12,804 nt of DNA from CAZUZD01 sp964624465 (lineage in GTDB: Bacteria; Planctomycetota; Planctomycetia; Isosphaerales; Isosphaeraceae), in the NCBI GenBank assembly GCA_964624465.1, contig CAZUZD010000170.1:1-12804 (forward strand), written 5' to 3'. Below are positions 5,743 to 11,614 of the stretch, in pieces. The translations under genes were made by a program, and so were the position numbers. Below the pieces are notes generated by a model. That model had not been told where the DNA came from. It made no database searches and saw only the letters and a program-made list of their open reading frames with translations. The stretch's first letter is position 1; each line of letters starts with the position of its first letter.

Positions 5743-6708
5743 ATGCCCCCGACGGCAGACCCCGCACCGGTCCCGGACCCGGCCCCGACCGGGCCCGATC
5801 CCCGGCCGCGACGGCTCGCGCGCCCGGCCCGGCTGGGGCTGATTTCGCTGGCCGTGCTCGTCGGCGTGCTGATGCCCGGCTCGTACCTGGGCATCGTGCT
5901 CTACACGGCGCACGTCCTGACCAGCCCACGGCCCCGGCCGCCGCAGGTCGACCCCCGGGTCATGGGCGCCCAGGTCGTCCCCTGGTCCACCCGCACCGAG
6001 GACGGCGTGACCCTGCGCGGCTGGTACGTGCCGACCACCGGCCGCCGCCTGATCGTCCTGGTTCACGGGCTCTGGGAGAGCTGGGAGAGCGTGGCCGGAC
6101 CGGCGCGCGACCTGAGGCGGCGGGGCTATGATGTGCTGGTCTTCGACCTGCGGGGGCACGGCCGCAGCGACCCGGCCCGGTTGAGCATGGGCCGCCGCGA
6201 GCGCCGGGACGTGCGGGCCGTGCTGGCCTGGGCCCGCGAGGCCGGCTATGCGCCCGACCGGATCGGCTGGGTGGGCTACTCGCTGGGGGGCTCGACGCTG
6301 CTGATGGAGGCCGAGCGGAACCCGGCGCTGACGGCGGTGGCCGTCGACAGCCCGTTCGGCGACCTGCCGGCGGTGCTCGACCACCAGCTCGCGATCCACA
6401 GCGGCCTGCCCCGGCCGTTCAACCCGGGCATCCTGCTGGCGGCCGACTGGGCCTTCGGCGCCCGCTCCTCGGACCTGATCCCGATCCGGTCGGCCCGCCG
6501 CTGGGGCCGCCGGCCGTTGCTGGTGATCCACGGCACCGCGGACGACCTGGTGCCGGTGGCCCAGGCCCGCGCCCTGGCCGCCGCCGCCGGGCCCGACTGC
6601 CAGGCGGTGATCCTGCCGGGGCTGGGCCACACCGACGCCTACCGCGCCGACCCCCGCGGCTACGTCGACCGGCTCGATCGGTTCTTCGCCGCGCACCTGG
6701 CCCCCTGA
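5743..6708 (+). CDS. Membrane-anchored alpha/beta hydrolase (serine hydrolase)
   Basis: This 321-residue protein has a Pro/Ala-rich N-terminus (1-25), a hydrophobic anchor (about 31-57), and an alpha/beta-hydrolase domain. Visible core elements are LIVLVHGLWES (103-113, oxyanion loop), YDVLVFDLRGHGRSD (129-143), and the nucleophile elbow GYSLGG with S180. HGTADDLVP (263-271) supplies the acidic residue (D267 or D268), and GLGHTDAY (293-300) supplies the catalytic H296. The order and spacing suit the family of esterase/peptidase-like hydrolases often annotated as lysophospholipase or BAAT-like; the substrate is unknown. The ATG has AGGAGG six bases upstream, and a promoter lies 85 bp before it. 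The anchor makes the catalytic domain either periplasmic or attached to the cytoplasmic membrane. The loop after HG contains WESWES, encoded by a perfect tandem 9-bp repeat (6073-6090), although the loop length seems normal. Confidence 0.9.
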   Translation: MPPTADPAPVPDPAPTGPDPRPRRLARPARLGLISLAVLVGVLMPGSYLGIVLYTAHVLTSPRPRPPQVDPRVMGAQVVPWSTRTEDGVTLRGWYVPTTGRRLIVLVHGLWESWESVAGPARDLRRRGYDVLVFDLRGHGRSDPARLSMGRRERRDVRAVLAWAREAGYAPDRIGWVGYSLGGSTLLMEAERNPALTAVAVDSPFGDLPAVLDHQLAIHSGLPRPFNPGILLAADWAFGARSSDLIPIRSARRWGRRPLLVIHGTADDLVPVAQARALAAAAGPDCQAVILPGLGHTDAYRADPRGYVDRLDRFFAAHLAP

Positions 6709-6755
6709 GCGACCCGGATGCGAACCAACCTGACCGGCACCTGATCGGGTCGACC

Positions 6756-6784
6756 TTGCCGGCGCCGTCGGCAGGCGTTATGAT
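6756..6784 (+). promoter_or_regulatory. Sigma70-like promoter with internal palindrome, upstream of the small basic protein
   Basis: TTGCCG (6756-6761) and TATGAT (6779-6784) are exactly 17 bases apart, the best promoter in the window. An imperfect 17-bp palindrome, TGCCGGCG-C-CGTCGGCA (6757-6773, seven of eight positions matching), spans the -35 and spacer and could be an operator. Start of transcription near 6791 leaves a leader of about 140 bases before the ATG at 6933. Confidence 0.6.
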
Positions 6785-6932
6785 CCGACTCTTTCCCCAT
6801 CGCGGGATCGGCGCGTGTGGCCATCGGCCACGGCACCGACCGGTGGGGCCGTCGGCCCGCCGGGTCGTTTGTTCACCATCCCGATCAGGTCTCGGTTTTC
6901 GCAGACCAGCACAGGACAGGAGCGGAGCGTTT

Positions 6933-7022
6933 ATGGCCAGCCGCCGTCGAGGGAAGGGCCGCCGGAAGGTGGGCCGGAAGAAGCGTCGGATGCGGAGCAA
7001 GATCCGTCACCGCAAGAAATAA
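6933..7022 (+). CDS. Very small, highly basic protein (29 residues), possibly bS22/mS38-like ribosomal peptide
   Basis: The predicted product is 29 residues, of which 18 are Arg or Lys and one is His; it begins MASRRRGKGRRKVGRKKRR and ends MRSKIRHRKK. The ORF starts with ATG and stops with TAA, with GGAG elements 5 and 10 bases upstream. It has a good promoter of its own and is followed by a strong hairpin, so it looks like a real monocistronic gene despite its size. The C-terminal half (KKRRMRSKIRHRKK) resembles the core of the AURKAIP1/COX24 domain, found in the bacterial ribosomal protein bS22 (mycobacteria) and mitochondrial mS38, which has a KKRRKRMxKxKHRK-type core. That similarity is by eye and the compositional bias could mislead. 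Alternatives are another ribosome-bound or nucleic-acid-binding peptide. It is unlikely to be a chance ORF, because a longer in-frame reading from 6756 lacks these start signals. Confidence 0.75.
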   Translation: MASRRRGKGRRKVGRKKRRMRSKIRHRKK

Positions 7023-7079
7023 GTCGGCCTGGCCGGGCGCCCTGTCGCCTCGCGCCGCCCGCACTGCCGCGAATCACAC

Positions 7080-7119
7080 CGTGACCCCGGGCCCGTCGCC
7101 ACGACGGCCCGGGGTCACG
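7080..7119 (+). terminator. Strong hairpin downstream of the small basic protein gene
   Basis: CGTGACCCCGGGCCCGTCG (7080-7098) pairs with CGACGGCCCGGGGTCACG (7102-7119), giving 18 base pairs with a single bulged C and a 3-base loop. It lies 57 bases after the stop codon. No U-tract follows, so it may be a hairpin-only terminator or a 3' stabiliser. It is by far the longest stem in the window. Confidence 0.65.
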
Positions 7120-7125
7120 GCGCGC

Positions 7126-7141
7126 GCCGGGCTAGCCCGGC
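7126..7141. repeat. Perfect 16-bp palindrome after the hairpin
   Basis: GCCGGGCTAGCCCGGC is its own reverse complement and begins seven bases after the preceding hairpin. It contains CTAG, a tetranucleotide that is generally rare in bacterial genomes. It could be the second of tandem terminator stems or a dimeric operator in front of the glycosidase gene, whose possible promoter begins at 7149. Confidence 0.5.
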
Positions 7142-7148
7142 CGGTCGC

Positions 7149-7177
7149 TTTACCCGGGCGATCGATCCGGCTACGCT
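7149..7177 (+). promoter_or_regulatory. Possible promoter for the MGH1-like glycosidase gene
   Basis: TTTACC (7149-7154) and TACGCT (7172-7177) are spaced by 17 bases. Both are partial consensus matches in very GC-rich sequence. The 130 bases between here and the ATG at 7307 show no other recognisable element. Confidence 0.25.
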
Positions 7178-7306
7178 CATTCCGCCGGCGCCGGCCGCTC
7201 CGCGTCCCCTCCCGCGCGAGCAACCGCTCCGCCCGGCCCGCGTCCGACCCGGTCCCGCCCGCCGCGCGGGTCCGCACTCACCTCGCGTCCGAGGCGCACC
7301 GCAACG

Positions 7307-10282
7307 ATGAGCCTGCCCACGCCCGCCCGCCTGCCCGTCGTCGCCCGGCTGTCCCTTCCCCTGCTGCTGCTGGCCGGCGTGCTGGCCCTGGCCCGACCCG
7401 CCGCGGCGCAGACCGGCGCCGACGCGGCCGCGAAGCCGCCCGCCGGCCGGGTCCTGCCCGGCAGCCGGTTCGACATCGACGCGATCCTGGAGCGGCCGTA
7501 CACCCCCGAGGTCCCCTTCGGCGGCGTCGGCGCCCGGCTCTGGGCCACCAGCCCCCAGGGCTGGGCCTTCCCCGAGGGCGTCCACTGGCTCGCCCTGACC
7601 GACATCCCCGCCCTCGAACTCGAAGTGGCCGACGCCCACAGCCGGCTCCGCCCGACCCTGGCCACCAGCACCCCCAGCCACGTGCACCTGGAGGGCGCCG
7701 AGCGCACGCTCACCGCCACCGCCTCGTCCGGCCACCGCGCCGAGGACCTCCAGGCCCCGCTCACGCCCCCGTTCCAGCCCGAGAAGCGGTGGACGAGCGG
7801 GGCGAGCGGCCGGCGCAAGGACTGGTACGCCGTGAGCTTCGGCGCCCCCCGCACGCTTCGCGGCCTGAAGCTGCACTTCGTCGACGACACCGGCACCGGC
7901 TCGATCCGCCCGCCCGCCACCGTCACCGTCGAGGCCGCGCAGCCCGACGGCACCTGGGCCCCGGTCGAGGTCGCCGCCACCAGGCCCGCGAAGCCGGCCG
8001 TCGGCGCCAACGAGCTCACCTTCGCCGCGCCGGTCACCGCCGAGCAGATCCGCGTCGTCTTCGCCCGCGCCGGCGCGAAGGACGTCACCGGCCTCGCCGG
8101 CTTCGAGCCGCTGGTCGAGGGCGACGCCCCGCCGGCGCCGGCCGTGAAGCTCGTCGCCGACAAGTTCCTCACCCCCGACGACATGCTCGTGACCGTGCTG
8201 CGGGCCACCAACCCGACCGACCAGCCGACGACGCTGCGGGTCATGCCCGTGCCGGGCTGGGAGGGTCAGCAGGACTACCGGATCCTCTCGAACCGCGAGG
8301 CCGGCAAGGACGGACCCGCCGGCACCTGGGTGCTGGAGGGGGACTGGCGCACCCGCTACCACGGCTTCGACGTCCGCCAGGGCCTGCGGTTCGCCGTCAC
8401 CAGCGAGCCGGCCGTCGACCAGGAGATCCACGAGAGCCTCCGCGTCACCCTGGCCGACAGCGCCGGCCGCGACGACAACGCCGGCTTCCTCCGCGCCCGG
8501 CTGCCGTTCACCTACACGCTCGCCCCCGGCGAGACGAAGATCTTCCGCGCGGCCCTGGAGTTCAAGCGGCCCGAGGAGCCCTCGACGCTCGACCGCGTGC
8601 TGGCCGCCAGCGCCACCTTCGCCCGCACCCGCCGCGAGGCGGGCCGCCTCGGCACCCTCGCCGTCGCCAAGCAGGACCAGCGCGACATCCTGGCCGACCA
8701 GGTGCAGGCGACCGCCGCCTGGTTCGACGCCAGCGTCCCCTACTTCGACTGCTCCGATGAGTTCGTCCGCAAGCTCTACTACCACCGCGCCTTCCTGCTC
8801 CGGAAGAACCTGCTCGACCCGAAGCTCGGGGCCCTCAAGCACCCGACCTTCAGCGCCGGCCGCTGGCGGAGCGCCTGGGACTCGAACGTCCTGAGCGCCG
8901 CCGCCGGCCACCAGATCCGCGAGGCCCGCTGGCTCCGCGACCCGAAGTTCTGGCGCGGGCACCTGCAGACCTGGGCCGAGAACGCCAGGCCCGACGGCGT
9001 CTACCCGGGCCAGATCACCCCCGCCGGCCCCGGCGACGGCCAGGCCGCCGACTGGATCACCGCCACCGCCTGGGACGGCCACCTGGTCCACCCCAGCCGC
9101 GAGGCGCTCGCCCCCCTGATCTCGACGCTCGCGGCCAGCGTCCGGGGCGCCCAGAAGGCGTTCGACCCCGACGACGACGGCCTGCTGCGGGCCGACTCGC
9201 ACCGTTCGGTCGGCCTGCCGTACCAGCCGGCGTTCTTCGCCGCCGGCAACTTCAAGCTCTCGGCCGACCTCCAGGAGCCGGCCGTGCCCGCGAGCCTGGA
9301 GCGGGTGGACCGGACCGCCTACCAGTACAGCAACGCCGTCGCCGTGGCGAAGCTGTACCGCCTGCTGGGCCAGGCCGAGCCGGCGAAGGAGTTCGAGGCG
9401 CTGGCCGCGAAGATCCAGAAGGCCATGACGACGACGATGTGGCGGCCCGAGGGCAAGTTCTTCTTCGCGCTGAACGCCGAGGACCGGGCGGTCGTCGACG
9501 TCAAGGAGATCGCCGGGGTGGCGCCGTTCTACGTCGGCCTGGCGCCGGTCGGTCAGGGGTTCGAGGCCGCCTGGGCGTCGATCCTCGACCCCGAGCAGTT
9601 CTGGACCCCCTGGCCGGTCGCCTCGGCCTCGCGGCAGAACCCGGCCTACTCGCAGGACGGCTGGCCCCAGGCCGAGACGCCGGTGACGCCCGGCCTGGCC
9701 AACGGCCCGACCTGGCCGCACGCCAACGCGATCGTCCTGTCGGCCATGGCCCGCACCCTGCGCTCGGATCGGACCCTGACCGGCCGCGCGAAGGAATCCG
9801 CCTCGCCCCTGACCCGCGAGCGGCTCTGGGAGCTGTTCAGCTCGTTCACGAAGGCCCAGTTCCGCGACCAGGACCTGGTGCAGCCCTGGACGGGCGTCGT
9901 CTACAACGGCGTCGGCGGCCAGTGGCAGACCGCCGAGCGCGACGACCTCCAGTCGACCTGGCTCGACGTGCTGATCCCCGACCTGATCGGCCTGGTGCCG
10001 CGCGAGGACGAGATCCTGGAGCTCGACCCGCTGCTGCCCCCCGAGGCGCTCGGGCACTTCGTGCTCGACGGCGTGCGGTACCACGGCCACGACGTCACCG
10101 TCGTCTGGGACCGCCCCGACGAGGCCGACCAGTTCGACGACGGCCGCGAGGGGCTCGACCTCTACCTCGACGGCAAGCGGGTCGCCTCGGCCCAGGCGCT
10201 CGGGCCCCTGCGGGTCGACCTCAAGACGGGCAAGCCGGTCGCAGCCCCGGCCCCGGCCCCTGCGGCTGCGCCGGGGCGCTGA
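7307..10282 (+). CDS. Secreted MGH1-like (alpha/alpha)6 glycoside hydrolase with N-terminal jelly-roll-like domain
   Basis: This 991-residue exported protein has a signal peptide (1-34, ending RPAAA before QTGAD). The N-terminal region around 135-265 resembles an F5/8 type C (discoidin)-like beta-sandwich: TLTATASSGH, then RWTSG about residue 160, DWYAVSFGAPRTLRGLKLHF, and TVTVEAAQPDGTWAPV. A further beta-rich stretch leads to a long (alpha/alpha)6 toroid from about 480 to 915. Toroid landmarks are YYHRAFLLRKN, GRWRSAWDS (518-526), YQPAFFAAGNF, YQYSNAVAVAKLYRLLG, VAPFYVGLAP, and NGPTWPHANAIVLSAMARTL with N799, W803 and H805. These fit the MGH1/GH63/trehalase-like clan. It probably trims an oligo- or polysaccharide outside the cytoplasmic membrane; the substrate and catalytic acids cannot be assigned with confidence. 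A short Ala/Pro tail ends the protein. The ribosome site is weak (GAGG, 12 bases before the ATG), but the signal peptide fixes the start. Confidence 0.88.
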   Translation: MSLPTPARLPVVARLSLPLLLLAGVLALARPAAAQTGADAAAKPPAGRVLPGSRFDIDAILERPYTPEVPFGGVGARLWATSPQGWAFPEGVHWLALTDIPALELEVADAHSRLRPTLATSTPSHVHLEGAERTLTATASSGHRAEDLQAPLTPPFQPEKRWTSGASGRRKDWYAVSFGAPRTLRGLKLHFVDDTGTGSIRPPATVTVEAAQPDGTWAPVEVAATRPAKPAVGANELTFAAPVTAEQIRVVFARAGAKDVTGLAGFEPLVEGDAPPAPAVKLVADKFLTPDDMLVTVLRATNPTDQPTTLRVMPVPGWEGQQDYRILSNREAGKDGPAGTWVLEGDWRTRYHGFDVRQGLRFAVTSEPAVDQEIHESLRVTLADSAGRDDNAGFLRARLPFTYTLAPGETKIFRAALEFKRPEEPSTLDRVLAASATFARTRREAGRLGTLAVAKQDQRDILADQVQATAAWFDASVPYFDCSDEFVRKLYYHRAFLLRKNLLDPKLGALKHPTFSAGRWRSAWDSNVLSAAAGHQIREARWLRDPKFWRGHLQTWAENARPDGVYPGQITPAGPGDGQAADWITATAWDGHLVHPSREALAPLISTLAASVRGAQKAFDPDDDGLLRADSHRSVGLPYQPAFFAAGNFKLSADLQEPAVPASLERVDRTAYQYSNAVAVAKLYRLLGQAEPAKEFEALAAKIQKAMTTTMWRPEGKFFFALNAEDRAVVDVKEIAGVAPFYVGLAPVGQGFEAAWASILDPEQFWTPWPVASASRQNPAYSQDGWPQAETPVTPGLANGPTWPHANAIVLSAMARTLRSDRTLTGRAKESASPLTRERLWELFSSFTKAQFRDQDLVQPWTGVVYNGVGGQWQTAERDDLQSTWLDVLIPDLIGLVPREDEILELDPLLPPEALGHFVLDGVRYHGHDVTVVWDRPDEADQFDDGREGLDLYLDGKRVASAQALGPLRVDLKTGKPVAAPAPAPAAAPGR

Positions 10283-10302
10283 GGCGGGGGCGTACGCGGA
10301 GG

Positions 10303-10331
10303 TAGGACGGGCCGGGGCGACGTGATAAGAT
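10303..10331 (+). promoter_or_regulatory. Weak candidate promoter for the carbonic anhydrase gene
   Basis: TAAGAT (10326-10331) is a fair -10 box in the 138-bp gap after the glycosidase gene; the best -35 at 17-base spacing is the poor TAGGAC (10303-10308). The -10 lies about 90 bp before the ATG at 10421. Confidence 0.25.
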
Positions 10332-10420
10332 GGGACCCCGCTTCGGGTTCGCGAGTCGAGGCCCCTGGGCCGTCGTCGCCGGGCCGCGGGGCATCCCCCC
10401 ATGAGGGAGTTTGCCGGACG

Positions 10421-11377
10421 ATGAGCTCCAAGGGCCCCGTCGACTACGTCTACCGTTTTGATCCCCGGCGCGCCAGCACCGAGGTGGTCCCGGATTCGCC
10501 CCAGGCGGCTCGCGACGAGCTGGAGCGCGGCAACCGCCTGTTCGCCCAGTGGGTGGATAGCTGCCGCTCGGGGCAGGTGAAGGCCGGCGGCCGCGAGTTC
10601 GTGCTCAACTGCAACCACCTCGGCGCGGTCATGGGCTGGGACGCCAACGTCATCGGCGCCCACCATCCGTTCGCGATCATCATCGGCTGCTCCGACGCCC
10701 GCGCCCCGCTGGAGATGATCCTGGGCCAGACGCTCAACGAGCTGTTCGTGGTGCGCGTCGCCGGCAACATCGTCGATACCGCCGGCCAGGGCTCGATCGA
10801 CTACGCCCTGGAGCACCTGGGCGCCAGCGTCAAGCTCGTGGTCGTGATGGGCCACGCCGGCTGCGGCGCCGTCACCGGCGCCGTCGACGCGTACCTCAAC
10901 CCCAGCCTCTACTGGGACCACGAGGTCTCCCCCTCGCTGCGGGCGATCCTCCGCCGGATCATGATCGTCGTCCACGAGGGCGCCGCCGTCCTGGAACGGG
11001 TCCACGGCGAGTCGGTGAGCAGCAAGCCCGGCTACCGTCAGGCCTTGATCGACATGAGCGTGGCCTTGAACGCCGCGCAGACGGCCTTCGACCTGCAGCA
11101 CGCCGTGCACAGCCAGAAGCGCGACGTCGAGGTGAACTTCGGCGTCTACGACCTCCGCTCGGGCAAGATCGACCTGCCCGGCGAGATCGACGACGTGCCC
11201 AAGGGCCTGCGCCAGGGCCTCCAGCCCGCGCCGACCCGGCTCTTCGAATTCCAGCAGCTCGGCGAGTGGGTCGCCTACGGCCTGAAGGCGACCCTGGAGA
11301 TCGCCCCCGCCGTGCCCGCCGCCGGCGCGGCTCCCGCGCCCCCGGCCTGCGGTCACGACCACGGCCCCACCGCCTGA
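10421..11377 (+). CDS. Beta-class carbonic anhydrase, long form
   Basis: The protein interconverts CO2 and bicarbonate with a zinc ion. Its 318 residues contain the beta-class signatures: IIIGCSDARAPLEMI (86-100), with zinc ligand C90 and the D92-R94 dyad; NELFVVRVAGNIVD (106-119); SIDYALEHLGASVKLVVVMG; and HAGCGAVTGAV (145-155) with ligands H145 and C148. The later FGVYDLRSGKIDL matches the conserved C-terminal strand of the family. It is longer than the usual 200-230 residues. There is an N-terminal extension of about 30 residues, extra residues (HLGAVMGWDANVIGAHH, 66-82) before the first zinc ligand, a roughly 110-residue helical insertion after the active site (about 155-265), and an Ala/Pro tail ending CGHDHGPTA. 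No signal peptide or membrane segment is visible, so it is probably cytoplasmic. The ATG at 10421 has GAGGGAG eleven bases upstream; in-frame upstream sequence looks non-coding. Confidence 0.93.
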   Translation: MSSKGPVDYVYRFDPRRASTEVVPDSPQAARDELERGNRLFAQWVDSCRSGQVKAGGREFVLNCNHLGAVMGWDANVIGAHHPFAIIIGCSDARAPLEMILGQTLNELFVVRVAGNIVDTAGQGSIDYALEHLGASVKLVVVMGHAGCGAVTGAVDAYLNPSLYWDHEVSPSLRAILRRIMIVVHEGAAVLERVHGESVSSKPGYRQALIDMSVALNAAQTAFDLQHAVHSQKRDVEVNFGVYDLRSGKIDLPGEIDDVPKGLRQGLQPAPTRLFEFQQLGEWVAYGLKATLEIAPAVPAAGAAPAPPACGHDHGPTA

Positions 11378-11409
11378 GCGGCCACCCGTCCACCCGGCCC
11401 GAGCACCCC

Positions 11410-11454
11410 GGACCCGGTCGCCGGCCGGCCCGGATCCGTGATTTCGACCGGTCC
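11410..11454 (+). terminator. Bulged stem-loop after the carbonic anhydrase gene
   Basis: GGACCCGGTCG (11410-11420) pairs with CGACCGGTCC (11445-11454), giving ten base pairs with one bulged C and a 24-base loop, 33 bases after the stop codon. A run of five T lies 13 bases beyond the stem (11467-11471), too far for a standard intrinsic terminator. It is possibly a terminator between this gene and icd. Confidence 0.35.
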
Positions 11455-11520
11455 TGATCCATCGCCTTTTTCGATGGCCCGACGGCGGAGTTTCGATGCG
11501 CCGCTCGGGTGAGGTTTCCG

Positions 11521-11526
11521 TATAAC
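11521..11526 (+). promoter_or_regulatory. Probable -10 box upstream of icd
   Basis: TATAAC, five of six matches to the consensus, sits in a comparatively AT-rich patch (GTATAACTCTTTG) about 90 bp before the icd start codon. No convincing -35 is present: the best at 18-base spacing is TGCGCC. The promoter may need an activator or a different sigma factor. Confidence 0.4.
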
Positions 11527-11614
11527 TCTTTGCACGACGCAGACGACGCTGTCCCTGCGGGCCACTGGATGCCCGCGTCGGTCGGGACCGTCGCACCTGC
11601 GGAGGGGGAACGAG

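Noticed and set aside
4849..6696. A 615-residue minus-strand frame spanning the hydrolase and oxidoreductase
   Set aside because: It is an out-of-frame and antisense reading of two genes that have clear catalytic motifs in their own frames.
6710..6752. CGACCCG (6710-6716) and CGGGTCG (6746-6752) complementary pair after the hydrolase gene
   Set aside because: A 7-bp stem with a 29-base loop and no T-run is expected by chance at this GC content.
6817..8760. A 647-residue plus-strand frame overlapping the small basic gene and the glycosidase
   Set aside because: Its Arg/Pro/Ala-rich translation is the out-of-frame reading of the glycosidase gene; the true frame has a signal peptide and domain landmarks.
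11459..11477. CCATCG and CGATGG inverted repeat with a T-rich loop upstream of icd
   Set aside because: The stem is only 6 bp and the T-run is in the loop rather than after the stem, so it does not support a terminator.
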